From positions 1-14,153 of the forward strand of contig SLSP01000524.1 in assembly GCA_007130345.1 (NCBI GenBank): a DNA stretch of 14,153 bases, read 5' to 3'. The notes beneath the pieces are model-generated. The model saw only the letters and a program-made list of their open reading frames with translations, searched no databases and was not told where the DNA came from. The position numbers were made by a program, and so were the translations under genes. Positions 6,279 to 13,405 of this stretch are shown piece by piece (position 1 is the first letter of the stretch; the number at the start of each line of letters is the position of its first letter). Source of the DNA: Thermoflexales bacterium (GTDB taxonomy: Bacteria; Chloroflexota; Anaerolineae; B4-G1; SLSP01).

Positions 6279-8249
6279 ATGGAACCCATCATTCTCAGTC
6301 AACGCTATCGCCTCGTCGAACTGGTCGGCGCCGGGGGAATGGCAACGGTCTACCGGGGACAGGATTTGCTGCTGGAGCGTATGGTGGCGGTCAAGTTTCT
6401 GCGAGAGCCTTATGCCAGCGCCCCGGCCTTCCGTGAGCGATTCCTGCAAGAGGCCCGTTCTGCCGCGCGCCTGGATCACCCTCGCATCGTCCACATCTAT
6501 GACGTGGGGGAGAATGATCACCAACAGCCGTACATCGTAATGGAGATGGTGCAAGGATCCGACCTCAAGAATCTGATCCGCCGCGATGGTCCACTGCCGG
6601 TGCCTCAGGCCCTCAACCTCATCCGCCAGATGTGCGACGGCGTCGGCCACGCGCATCGGGCCGGTATCGTCCACTGCGATCTGAAGCCTCAAAATATCCT
6701 GGTAACGTCCGAAGGTAAAATCAAAGTAGCGGACTTCGGGATTGCGCGCGCCTTCCACGAGGAAACTGCCGATGCTCCGGAAAAATTGGAGCAAGTGGTT
6801 TGGGGAAGTCCGCACTACCTCTCTCCGGAGCAGGCCACCGGCCGCCCTCCCACGCCCGCCACCGATGTGTATAGCTTAGGCGTGATCTTGTACGAGATGC
6901 TGACCGGCGTGCCGCCCTTCCACGATCCCGATCCCAATGTCTTGATAATGAAGCATCTGCGCGAAGAACCCATATCGCCCACACAACTCAACCCGCGCAT
7001 CCCCCCCGGATTGGAGTTGCTAATTCGCAAGGTGCTGTCGAAGGAACCCTCCCGGCGCTATCGCAATGCGGATCAGTTTGGGATGGCGATTGACGGCTAT
7101 ATGCAGCAAGGTTTGGAGCACACTCGCCCCCAGGCCACCGTCCAGGACACCACGCCGCCCCCCACGCGCGCCACTCCGCCGCCTCCTAGCTATGTGACGC
7201 CGCCCCCGCCGTCTCGCGTCCCCGATCCCGCCGTGGAAGAGGACACGCAGCCGGTCCCCATCGCGGAGGGGCCAGATATGCTGCTGTGGGGCTTGCTGGC
7301 CGTGACGGCCATCGCCGTGCTTGGACTGATCCCCTTGTGGCTCTTTGGGGTAATCCCCGCGTATTCCCTCAACACCGTTCCGCTAACGGCGGATCCGTCG
7401 CCGACGGTGCCGATCACGCCCGAAGCCGGGGAGATAGTCAGCGTTCCTAACCTGGTCGGTTTGAGCGCGCCGGATGCGCAGCGCCTCGCCGAGAGTCTTA
7501 ATCTTGTCATGCAGATCGAGGGCGAGCAGGAGACCACCGACGCGCGCCCCGGCGCGATCATGCAACAGGCCCCCGGCCCCGGCAGTCGTGTCCCGGTTGA
7601 GACTACGGTTCAGGTGATTGTGGCAGCGGGGCGCGCGTTCAGCCTTCCGGAAGTCGAAGGGTATAACCTCGATGCCGTCCAGGAGGGCCTGGAATCCTTC
7701 GGCCTGATCCTCAACATCGAGGAGACATGGAGCACGGAGTATCGCGGGCTGATTTTGCAACAGATGCCGGACGCCGGCACCGAGATGCGCGCCGGGGACA
7801 CCCTCACCCTGACGGTCAGCGGTGGCATGGACGCTCCGATCTCTCTCCAGGTCAATCTGGACAATAAGGCGATGTTGGAAGAAGCGCGTGTGGCGCGCTT
7901 GGGGTATCAGGCGGGCGGCATCATTCCCGTCACCTTGCGCTGGCGCTGTCTCGCCCGTTTCGAACGGTCTTACACGGTCTTCATCCACGTTCTGACGCCT
8001 GAGTTTACGCTCGCCGCGCAAAGCGATCAGGAGCCTATGAACGGACTGCGCCCAACGACCTCCTGGACGCCCGGCGAAATCGTCAGCGATCTGCATCAGG
8101 TGCGCATCCCGGCCAACACGCCGCCGGGAATTTACCAGATCCGTGTGGGGCTTTACACTAGCGAGGGGCGTCTTCGGGTAGTCGATTCTGGCAATACCCA
8201 GGTACTCGACGACACGATCTTCATTACAGAAATTGAGGTTGAACCGTGA
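6279..8249 (+). CDS. Transmembrane Ser/Thr protein kinase with two PASTA domains and a C-terminal outer domain
   Basis: A 656-aa PknB/PrkC-like kinase. Kinase domain, about 10-275: glycine loop GAGGMATVY (17-25), Lys39, catalytic Asp134 in VHCDLKPQN, DFG (152-154), SPHYLSPEQ (177-185) and TDVYSLG (195-201). The catalytic loop is HCD, not HRD, so this is a non-RD kinase that may not need the usual activation-loop phosphorylation. A Pro/Thr-rich linker (283-330) and one membrane helix (about 333-358) lead outside to two PASTA repeats (about 386-451 and 452-516), which in relatives bind peptidoglycan fragments. The final 519-656 stretch is a separate beta-rich domain resembling the tails of Chloroflexota membrane glycosyltransferases (SDQEPMNGLRPTTSW, PPGIYQIRVGLY). 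ATG 6279 has AGGAG nine bases upstream; an in-frame ATG at 6192 lies upstream of the promoter and is unlikely. Confidence 0.95.
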   Translation: MEPIILSQRYRLVELVGAGGMATVYRGQDLLLERMVAVKFLREPYASAPAFRERFLQEARSAARLDHPRIVHIYDVGENDHQQPYIVMEMVQGSDLKNLIRRDGPLPVPQALNLIRQMCDGVGHAHRAGIVHCDLKPQNILVTSEGKIKVADFGIARAFHEETADAPEKLEQVVWGSPHYLSPEQATGRPPTPATDVYSLGVILYEMLTGVPPFHDPDPNVLIMKHLREEPISPTQLNPRIPPGLELLIRKVLSKEPSRRYRNADQFGMAIDGYMQQGLEHTRPQATVQDTTPPPTRATPPPPSYVTPPPPSRVPDPAVEEDTQPVPIAEGPDMLLWGLLAVTAIAVLGLIPLWLFGVIPAYSLNTVPLTADPSPTVPITPEAGEIVSVPNLVGLSAPDAQRLAESLNLVMQIEGEQETTDARPGAIMQQAPGPGSRVPVETTVQVIVAAGRAFSLPEVEGYNLDAVQEGLESFGLILNIEETWSTEYRGLILQQMPDAGTEMRAGDTLTLTVSGGMDAPISLQVNLDNKAMLEEARVARLGYQAGGIIPVTLRWRCLARFERSYTVFIHVLTPEFTLAAQSDQEPMNGLRPTTSWTPGEIVSDLHQVRIPANTPPGIYQIRVGLYTSEGRLRVVDSGNTQVLDDTIFITEIEVEP

Positions 8250-8336
8250 GGTTCGCCACCATTCTATTTTTTCCACACGCGACCGACTACATATATAAAA
8301 TTCGCACGCGAAAAATCTATCTGTAGTATCAAGTTT

Positions 8337-8373
8337 CTAAAAAATCGGATTTTATAGAGTTCTTTCAATAGAG
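8337..8373 (-). repeat. Dispersed 37-bp repeat, copy 1
   Basis: The reverse complement of this stretch matches 13843-13878 with, by eye, three substitutions and one single-base gap. The core AAATCCGATTTTTT is shared. Both copies lie in gene-free sequence, so this is a small dispersed element rather than coding similarity. Confidence 0.8.
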
Positions 8374-8400
8374 TCATAATCTGTTACCCGTAATTTTTGC

Positions 8401-8413
8401 GACCTGACAGGTC
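8401..8413. promoter_or_regulatory. Palindrome GACCT-GAC-AGGTC upstream of the ftsH promoter
   Basis: A perfect 5-bp inverted repeat with a 3-bp centre, about 40 bases upstream of the ftsH -10. It could be a regulator site, but similar CCTGACAGG words are also common in dispersed repeats, so the regulatory reading is weak. Confidence 0.3.
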
Positions 8414-8450
8414 TACCACGCTGGATTCTAATAAACTTTTAATGATTTTC

Positions 8451-8459
8451 TGGTATAAT
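8451..8459 (+). promoter_or_regulatory. Extended -10 promoter of ftsH
   Basis: TGG-TATAAT is a perfect extended -10 (TGnTATAAT), with TATAAT at 8454-8459. No good -35 is seen 16-18 bases upstream, as is usual for extended -10 promoters. Transcription would begin near 8466, giving a leader of about 72 bases before the ATG at 8538. Confidence 0.6.
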
Positions 8460-8537
8460 GATCTTCTAAAATATCGCTATACCGTGGATACGTCACGCGG
8501 ATGACGCAGGTCCGGTTGATGGTCTGAAGGAGATTCT

Positions 8538-10448
8538 ATGCAGTCTAAACAAAACGGCAGTAACTTTCTCTACCTCATACTTATAGCTGCGGTGATTTTC
8601 TTGCTGGGCAGCTATCTGTTCAATGGCAATAACGGTGTCGATGCCTCTCTCAACCAGATTGCCGAGGATGCCCGCGCCGGGCGCATTACCCATATCCGGG
8701 TGCGCGGGGATCACCTGCAAGTCCAATACGCGGAAGAGAACGGCGAGGTGCGGATTGTGACCTCGCGTAAGGGAAGCGAGACGTCTCTGGTCGAGCAGTT
8801 GCAGGCGTTGGGTGTCGAAGAGGCGATGTTGCGCAACATTGCTATCGACTTCGATGAACCCACCGATTGGGGCACGCTGATCAATGTGGCGATTACGCTG
8901 GTTGGGATGGTCGTGGTGGCTTTGCTCTTTTACTTCTTCATCCGTCAGTTCCAGGGGGCCAACAACCAGGCCCTTTCCTTTGGCAAGAGCCGCGCGCGGA
9001 TGTTCTCCGGCGACCGGCCCACCGTCACTTTTGAGGACGTGGCCGGTATCGACGAATCGAAGGAAGAGCTTAAGGAAGTGGTCGAATTCCTCCAAGAGCC
9101 GCAGAAGTTCATCAACCTGGGGGCGCGCATCCCCAAAGGCGTGCTACTGGTCGGCGCGCCGGGCACGGGGAAGACCCTGTTGGCGAAGGCCGTGGCCGGT
9201 GAGGCTGGCGTACCCTTCTTTAGCATCTCCGGTTCGGAGTTTGTGGAGATGTTCGTGGGGGTGGGGGCCAGCCGCGTGCGCGATCTGTTCGAGCAGGCCA
9301 AGCGCCACAGCCCGTGCATTGTCTTCGTCGATGAGGTCGATGCCGTGGGTCGCTATCGCGGCGCCGGCCTGGGCGGGTCCCACGATGAGCGTGAGCAGAC
9401 GCTCAATCAGATTCTCGTGGAAATGGACGGCTTCGACACGGACACCAACGTGATCATCGTGGCGGCCACCAACCGGCCCGACATCCTCGACCCAGCCCTT
9501 CTGCGCCCTGGCCGCTTCGACCGGCGCATCACGCTGGATCAGCCGGACATTCAGGGGCGCGAAGCCATCTTCCGCGTCCACGCGCGGGGCAAGCCTGTTG
9601 CCTCCAATGTGGAACTCAGCGAGTTGGCGCAATCCACGCCGGGCTTTGTGGGTGCCGACATCGAAAATGTGGTGAACGAGGCTGCAATTCTGGCGGCACG
9701 GCGCAACAAGCGCAGAATCGAGATGTATGACTTCCAGGAAGCTATCGAGCGCGTCATCGCCGGGCCGGAACGGCGCAGCCGCGTCATCTCCGAGGACGAG
9801 CGGCGCGTCTTCGCCTATCACGAGGCCGGGCACGCGGTGCTTTCCCATTACTTGCCCAAGTGTGATCCCGTGCGCAAAGTCTCGATCATTGCCAGGGGGA
9901 TGGCCGGGGGATACACCATCACGTTGCCGGAGAAGGATCGCTACATTATGCAGCGCAGCAAGATGGAAGATGAGATGGTCTCGATGCTCGGTGGGCGCGC
10001 GGCTGAAGAGTTGGTCTTCAGCGAAATCAGCACCGGCGCGGCTGACGATCTCCGCAAGGTCACGCAATTGGCCCGCGCAATGGTCACGCGCTACGGGATG
10101 AGTGAAAAGCTCGGCCCGCTGGTCTACGGACGCAAGGAAGAGCTGGTCTTCTTGGGCAAGGAGATCGGTGAGCAGCGCGACTATAGCGAGGCGATGGCTG
10201 AGACCATCGATCACGAAGTGTTGCGGTTTGTTATGGAGGCTTATGATCGCGCGCGCAAAATTCTGACCGAGCAGCGCGCGATGCTCGATAACGTGGCGGA
10301 TACCCTCTTAGTGCGGGAGAGCCTCTCGGCTAAAGAGTTTATTGCTGTGGTAGAAGGGCAATCGCTGCCGCCGCAACGCAGAAAAGAACCGCGCAATCCG
10401 GGCAAGGAGAGCGAGCCAGTTTTGAAACCCTCTCCCGCCGCCGCGTGA
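8538..10448 (+). CDS. ftsH: ATP-dependent zinc metalloprotease FtsH
   Basis: A 636-aa membrane-anchored AAA+ protease that unfolds and degrades membrane and short-lived soluble proteins as a hexamer. Two membrane helices (about 10-28 and 114-135) flank a small outer domain. The AAA module shows the conserved aromatic pore segment SGSEFVEMFVGVG (231-243), Walker A GAPGTGKT (206-213), Walker B IVFVDE (261-266) and the second region of homology ATNRP...LLRPGRFDR (310-329). The protease domain has HEAGH (428-432) and a likely third zinc ligand Asp504 in TGAADDL. Length and order are normal for the family. The start has AAGGAG five bases upstream. The Pro/Lys-rich C-terminal tail (about 612-636) is poorly conserved. 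The gene is apparently monocistronic, with its own promoter and terminator. All catalytic residues are present. Confidence 0.98.
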   Translation: MQSKQNGSNFLYLILIAAVIFLLGSYLFNGNNGVDASLNQIAEDARAGRITHIRVRGDHLQVQYAEENGEVRIVTSRKGSETSLVEQLQALGVEEAMLRNIAIDFDEPTDWGTLINVAITLVGMVVVALLFYFFIRQFQGANNQALSFGKSRARMFSGDRPTVTFEDVAGIDESKEELKEVVEFLQEPQKFINLGARIPKGVLLVGAPGTGKTLLAKAVAGEAGVPFFSISGSEFVEMFVGVGASRVRDLFEQAKRHSPCIVFVDEVDAVGRYRGAGLGGSHDEREQTLNQILVEMDGFDTDTNVIIVAATNRPDILDPALLRPGRFDRRITLDQPDIQGREAIFRVHARGKPVASNVELSELAQSTPGFVGADIENVVNEAAILAARRNKRRIEMYDFQEAIERVIAGPERRSRVISEDERRVFAYHEAGHAVLSHYLPKCDPVRKVSIIARGMAGGYTITLPEKDRYIMQRSKMEDEMVSMLGGRAAEELVFSEISTGAADDLRKVTQLARAMVTRYGMSEKLGPLVYGRKEELVFLGKEIGEQRDYSEAMAETIDHEVLRFVMEAYDRARKILTEQRAMLDNVADTLLVRESLSAKEFIAVVEGQSLPPQRRKEPRNPGKESEPVLKPSPAAA

Positions 10449-10470
10449 TTTTCTTTCGCCATTACCACCG

Positions 10471-10500
10471 ACCGCCCGACCTCACACGTCGGGCGGTTTT
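10471..10500 (+). terminator. Rho-independent terminator after ftsH
   Basis: ACCGCCCGAC (10471-10480), a 7-base loop, and GTCGGGCGGT (10488-10497) form a perfect 10-bp GC-rich stem; the T-run ending at 10500 includes the last stem base. It begins 22 bases after the ftsH stop codon. Confidence 0.9.
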
Positions 10501-10513
10501 GCACTTGAAGCAC

Positions 10514-10541
10514 CAAGCTATGGAAGGAGCAAGCTATGGAA
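10514..10541 (+). repeat. Direct repeat spanning the antitoxin start
   Basis: The 12-mer CAAGCTATGGAA occurs at 10514-10525 and again at 10530-10541, the second copy including the antitoxin ATG (10536). The ribosome site GGAG lies between the copies. It may be a local duplication or an autoregulatory site for the toxin-antitoxin pair. Confidence 0.6.
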
Positions 10542-10757
10542 ACCGCAATGATTCCGCAGATTACGGAAAGACTGCAAAAATTACCTACCGATAAACTCGT
10601 CGTAGTGTATGATTTTATCTCTTACTTGTTAGACCGCGAAGCAGAACAGCGTCACAAGTGGGTTTCTGACGCTTTCCACACGATGTTAGCTTCTGAATCC
10701 GTGCTGCAACGCGATTGGGAACGTCCTGAAGAGGATGAAGCATGGGCAGATTTGTAA
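10536..10757 (+). CDS. Putative antitoxin of a type II toxin-antitoxin pair
   Basis: A 73-aa acidic protein. Its segment LPTDKLVVVYDFISYLLDREAE (split at residues 16-37) resembles the LPxxxLxEVxDFIexL helix of DUF2281-type and related small antitoxins. No clear AbrB or ribbon-helix-helix DNA-binding domain is visible. The C-terminal half, rich in Glu, Asp and Trp, would be the toxin-wrapping tail. ATG 10536 has GGAG six bases upstream. The gene overlaps the toxin gene by 16 bases, the usual arrangement for coupled antitoxin-toxin translation, and the base composition is AT-richer than the neighbours, consistent with acquisition by transfer. Role is inferred mainly from the partner. Confidence 0.75.
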   Translation: METAMIPQITERLQKLPTDKLVVVYDFISYLLDREAEQRHKWVSDAFHTMLASESVLQRDWERPEEDEAWADL

Positions 10758-11074
10758 AGGGCGACGTTGTTGTTGTACCGTTTCCGTTTTCAGATTTGAG
10801 TACCACCAAGAAGCGTCCGGCGGTAGTAGTTGCTGTCCTTACTGGAAATGATGTTGTGTTGTGCCAGATAACCAGCAAGACTATAACCGACGATTATGCC
10901 ATTCCTGTGCGATCCCCCGATTTTACAAGCGGTGGATTGCGCCAATCCAGTAACATTCGCCCCAACCGTCTCTTCACCGCTGAAGGGAAAATTATCCTGT
11001 ACCGCGCTGGTGTTTTGTCCACGAAAAAGATACAAGAAGTCGTAACTAAGATCATTGAGATTGTCAGTGCATAA
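10742..11074 (+). CDS. MazF/PemK-family mRNA interferase toxin
   Basis: A 110-aa protein of the usual MazF length. The N-terminal signature KGDVVVVPFPFSDLS (6-20) followed by KKRPAVVV (23-30) is that of the PemK/MazF fold, which cleaves single-stranded RNA at short sequence motifs. Arg25 corresponds to the catalytic arginine of MazF, and Thr44/Ser45 in CQITSK sit where the conserved threonine/serine is expected. The frame is intact, so the toxin is probably active. It overlaps the antitoxin gene; GAGG lies seven bases upstream of the ATG. Like its partner it is AT-richer than its surroundings. The pair sits between the ftsH terminator and a tRNA-Ser gene, next to a decayed dispersed repeat. 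Confidence 0.9.
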   Translation: MGRFVKGDVVVVPFPFSDLSTTKKRPAVVVAVLTGNDVVLCQITSKTITDDYAIPVRSPDFTSGGLRQSSNIRPNRLFTAEGKIILYRAGVLSTKKIQEVVTKIIEIVSA

Positions 11075-11107
11075 ATTGAATGACTGCAAAGAAGCTTTGG
11101 GTCCGCA

Positions 11108-11161
11108 GGATTTTGCCGGATAAATCGAAGTTTTCCCCCACTGGATGTCACCTTGAGCGTA
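11108..11161 (-). repeat. Decayed copy of the dispersed hairpin element
   Basis: This stretch matches the reverse complement of 14015-14067 with a handful of substitutions and one gap by eye (shared GCCGGATAAATCGA and TTTTCCCC blocks). It represents one end of the 132-bp element at 13936-14067. The other half is not recognisable beyond about 11167, so the copy is truncated or degraded. Confidence 0.8.
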
Positions 11162-11241
11162 TCTGAGTATCTTTGTGTTGATTCTCTGTGTCAAAGTTGT
11201 TGAACTTACAAAAAGTATCCGGTAGTGAGTACGGCGGCGGC

Positions 11242-11269
11242 TTGTCAGATCAGCCGCTTGTGTTATAAT
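11242..11269 (+). promoter_or_regulatory. Promoter of tRNA-Ser
   Basis: TTGTCA (11242-11247), a 16-base spacer and TATAAT (11264-11269) preceded by TGT (extended -10). The tRNA begins ten bases after the -10, as expected for a strong stable-RNA promoter. Confidence 0.8.
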
Positions 11270-11279
11270 CCCCAAGTGT

Positions 11280-11369
11280 GGAGAGGTTGCATAGTCCGGC
11301 CTAATGCGCGCGCCTGGAGAGCGCGTGAGCCGAAAGGCTCCGTGGGTTCGAATCCCACCCTCTCCGCCA
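11280..11369 (+). tRNA. tRNA-Ser (anticodon GGA)
   Basis: A 90-base class II tRNA. The acceptor arms are GGAGAGG (11280-11286) and CCTCTCC (11359-11365). The D stem is GCAT/ATGC. The anticodon stem CGCGC/GCGCG encloses the loop CTGGAGA with anticodon GGA at 11316-11318. A long variable arm GAGCC-GAAA-GGCTC and a T arm GTGGG-TTCGAAT-CCCAC follow. The discriminator is G and CCA is encoded (11367-11369). It reads serine codons UCC and UCU. The long variable arm and the anticodon agree on serine. Confidence 0.97.
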
Positions 11370-11372
11370 AAA

Positions 11373-11400
11373 AACCGGGCCTCTGAAAAGAGGCCCGGTT
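11373..11400. terminator. Bidirectional hairpin terminator shared by tRNA-Ser and the esterase operon
   Basis: AACCGGGCCTCT (11373-11384), a GAAA loop, and AGAGGCCCGGTT (11389-11400) make a perfect 12-bp stem. On the plus strand it follows the tRNA CCA by three bases, with CGCTTTT after it. On the minus strand the stem is followed by a run of T (complement of 11369-11374), suitable for ending the operon that stops at 11430. Confidence 0.88.
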
Positions 11401-11429
11401 CGCTTTTCCCCGTCTTTTCCTCGCGGCGT

Positions 11430-12203
11430 TCACGCCGAGGGCGCGGCCAATACCCGCTCGATGAAGTCCAGCGACAGCGCCGCGACGGCTTCCCACTCTT
11501 GATCCAGCAGCACGCAGTGCGTGGATTCCTCGAACCAGCGGATGGTCTTGTCTTCGGAACTGACGCCGGCCGCGATCATCTCCGGGGCCTCGGCAGCTAC
11601 CGCCGTATCCAACCGCCCCTGGGTGATCAAAATCGGTTGCGCGACTTTGTGCAGCCGCGCTGTGACCACCTCTTGCAGCTTGAGCATCTGCCGAGCCGCC
11701 GGTAGCGGATTGCAAGGGTAGCCCTGCCAGCGTGGCCCGGCAGCGGAGTCGTCGTCACCTTTTTGCGTGCCTAGCGGCATCAGCCAGTGGAGCAGCTTGA
11801 TCGCCAGTTCGTCCGTCGCCGAGGGGAGCTTGAGCGCGGCTGCGTAGACCATCACGCCGAGCACCTCTGGGTGACGGCTTGCCAGGTTGAGCGTGAGCAG
11901 CCCGCCCATCGACTCGCCGCCGGCGAAGACCTTGTCGCAGCGCGCGGCCAAGGCTGTATAGGCGGATTCCAGCGCGTCCGCCCAATCCTGCCAATGGCAG
12001 CGGTTCATCTCCTGCGGCGTGGTGCCGTGTCCCGGCAATAGCGGCGCGGAGACGGTGTAACCGCGCGCGTGCAGATAATCGCCGAGCAGACGTACTTCGG
12101 CTGTGGTCGCTGTGTAGCCGTGACACAACAGCACGCCCACCGGCCCCCCTTCCAGGAAGAAGGTCTCGCCGGGCAGATGCGGGTTTCGTAATGCAGCGTT
12201 CAT
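11430..12203 (-). CDS. Alpha/beta-hydrolase, carboxylesterase / monoacylglycerol-lipase-like
   Basis: A 257-aa soluble serine hydrolase. The oxyanion motif CHGYT (27-31) precedes nucleophile Ser98 in GESMGG. Asp199 in GRLDTAV and His229 in STHCV complete the triad, so it should be active. The overall pattern, including PLLPGHGTTP and WQDWADALESAY, is that of the Est30/monoacylglycerol lipase group, which cleaves short-chain or monoacyl esters. There is no signal peptide. I placed the start at ATG 12203 because GAGG lies five bases upstream; a GTG six bases earlier has no room for a ribosome site. It is the last gene of the four-gene operon, ten bases after the prepilin peptidase, and ends just before the shared terminator. 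The physiological substrate is unknown. Confidence 0.9.
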   Translation of the reverse strand: MNAALRNPHLPGETFFLEGGPVGVLLCHGYTATTAEVRLLGDYLHARGYTVSAPLLPGHGTTPQEMNRCHWQDWADALESAYTALAARCDKVFAGGESMGGLLTLNLASRHPEVLGVMVYAAALKLPSATDELAIKLLHWLMPLGTQKGDDDSAAGPRWQGYPCNPLPAARQMLKLQEVVTARLHKVAQPILITQGRLDTAVAAEAPEMIAAGVSSEDKTIRWFEESTHCVLLDQEWEAVAALSLDFIERVLAAPSA

Positions 12204-12213
12204 AGTCACCTCA

Positions 12214-12981
12214 TTATAGGTTAAAGTACCACGTCACAATTGCCAGGCCCCAGAGCTGCGTTACCGCGCAGCCCAGGATGATGAAGGGGCCGTAGGGGAT
12301 AGCGGTGCGCCATCCGCCTCGCCGGGTGAGCAAGACCAGCGTGGCACCTACGCCGCCGAAGAGGAACGTGAGCACCAGCGCCTCCAAAATCCACGGGAAG
12401 CCCACCACCAGCCCCACATAGGTCGCCAGGGTGATGTCGCCTTCGCCGAGGGCACCATCTCCGAGCAGCGTGGTGCCGACGTAGACCAAGACCTGGAGGA
12501 TCACAAAGCCGATGAGGCCCCCGGCCAGCGCGATCCACCACCGCTCGCGCCCGATCGCGGGCATCGCCGGCCCCCAGAGCGCGCCGGCTATCGCCATCAC
12601 GCCGATGGCCGGCAGGATGATGCGGTTGGGGATGGTGCGGGTTTCCAAATCCGTGACCATAATCATCGCCAGGGGGAGCATGGTCAGCAGCGCGTAGATG
12701 ACGCGCGGGTGCAACCCGTAGATCGCCACAAACAGGCCCCAGGTCACGGCGACGAAAAGCTCGCCAGCCAGACGCGGCCATCGCAGGCCCGCGCCGCAAG
12801 CGTGACATTGCCATTGGCCCGCGACGACGGCGAAGGCCGTGCTCCACTGATCCGGCGGGGATGGCGCGGTGCAGTACGCGCACCGGGGCCGCGAGAGCGG
12901 GCGGCGCGTCATCAGCGCTTCGGCCAGATGCGTGGTCAGCACGCCCACTATCAGCCCCACGAGGGCTACTAATAGCGGCAT
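12214..12981 (-). CDS. A24-family prepilin peptidase / N-methyltransferase
   Basis: A 255-aa inner-membrane aspartic protease that cleaves the leader of type IV pilin-like proteins and may methylate the new N-terminus. The two catalytic aspartates are Asp111 in MVTDLETRTIPN and Asp182 in GEGDITLATY. Two CxxC pairs (C34/C37 and C59/C62) form the zinc-binding cytoplasmic loop of PilD-like enzymes. About seven or eight membrane helices are visible, with IPYGPFIILG (228-237) near the end. ATG 12981 shares its A with the upstream stop (TGATG) and has GGAG eight bases before it. The frame is open further upstream, but that part is out-of-frame thioesterase sequence. No pilin or pilus assembly gene is in the window, so its targets lie elsewhere. 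The gene symbol pilD is avoided because the role is untested. Confidence 0.93.
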   Translation of the reverse strand: MPLLVALVGLIVGVLTTHLAEALMTRRPLSRPRCAYCTAPSPPDQWSTAFAVVAGQWQCHACGAGLRWPRLAGELFVAVTWGLFVAIYGLHPRVIYALLTMLPLAMIMVTDLETRTIPNRIILPAIGVMAIAGALWGPAMPAIGRERWWIALAGGLIGFVILQVLVYVGTTLLGDGALGEGDITLATYVGLVVGFPWILEALVLTFLFGGVGATLVLLTRRGGWRTAIPYGPFIILGCAVTQLWGLAIVTWYFNL

Positions 12982-13400
12982 CACGTCATCTCCGGCCATA
13001 GGCGGGCGACCCAGCGATTCGGCACGCAGACGACCGCGCCCTCGCGGTTGACGCCATGATGCGTGGTCTGCCCTGCATTGAGCAGCGCGCCGGTGGTGGC
13101 ATTGCGCACCTCGTAGGCCATCGTGAAGCCCCGGCTGCGGATCGCTTCCGGCCAGGCGCACACGGTGACGAGATCGCCATAGCGGGCGGGGGCCACATAG
13201 CGCGACCGCGCTTCTGTTACGGCGAAGTTCAGGCCCTCCGCCGCGAAGAGGGCATAGCCGCACGCATCGCTCACCCGGTCGCGGAACCACGCGCTGCGCC
13301 CCTCCTCGTACCACACCAGGTAAACGCTGTGATGCACGACGCCCATTGCGTCGGTCTCGGCGTAGCGCGTGGCGAAGGTGGTCTCGACGCGGCGCGTCAC
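12981..13400 (-). CDS. Hot-dog-fold acyl-CoA thioesterase (YbgC/4HBT-like)
   Basis: A 139-aa protein of the 4-hydroxybenzoyl-CoA thioesterase family, which hydrolyses acyl-CoA or acyl-ACP thioesters. The N-terminal signature RYAETDAMGVVHHSVYLVWYEE (split over residues 12-33) includes the catalytic Asp17 and the following G-VVHHS-Y helix that starts the hot-dog helix. Later SRYVAPARYGDLV (66-78) fits the conserved central strand. It starts at GTG (13398-13400), five bases after the MoaD-like stop, behind a G-rich stretch; no better start is available. The stop overlaps the next start (TGATG). Substrate chain length cannot be told from sequence. Confidence 0.9.
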   Translation of the reverse strand: MTRRVETTFATRYAETDAMGVVHHSVYLVWYEEGRSAWFRDRVSDACGYALFAAEGLNFAVTEARSRYVAPARYGDLVTVCAWPEAIRSRGFTMAYEVRNATTGALLNAGQTTHHGVNREGAVVCVPNRWVARLWPEMT

Positions 13401-13405
13401 GGCGG

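Larger units (their letters stand above)
8250..8537. other. AT-rich non-coding spacer upstream of ftsH
   Basis: No gene is seen in these 288 bases, which are clearly AT-richer than the flanking genes. They hold a short inverted repeat TTCGC-AC-GCGAA (8301-8312), a dispersed repeat (8337-8373), a palindrome (8401-8413) and the ftsH promoter (8451-8459). No convincing terminator for the kinase gene is visible; a 5-bp hairpin over its stop codon has no adjacent T-tract. Confidence 0.7.

Noticed and set aside
6072..6815. Extension of the 516-aa membrane protein upstream to 6815
   Set aside because: It runs antisense to the kinase gene and crosses the operon's own promoter; a good ribosome site marks ATG 6071.
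8239..8275. Possible terminator over the end of the kinase gene
   Set aside because: The stem GAACC/GGTTC is only 5 bp and the T-rich stretch is about a dozen bases away.
9144..10214. A long minus-strand open frame of 356 codons
   Set aside because: It is antisense to ftsH in a GC-rich region and shows no family motif; ftsH is intact and full length.
10790..11275. A 161-codon minus-strand open frame
   Set aside because: It lies antisense to the intact MazF-type gene and the decayed repeat; its N-terminal half is repeat translation.
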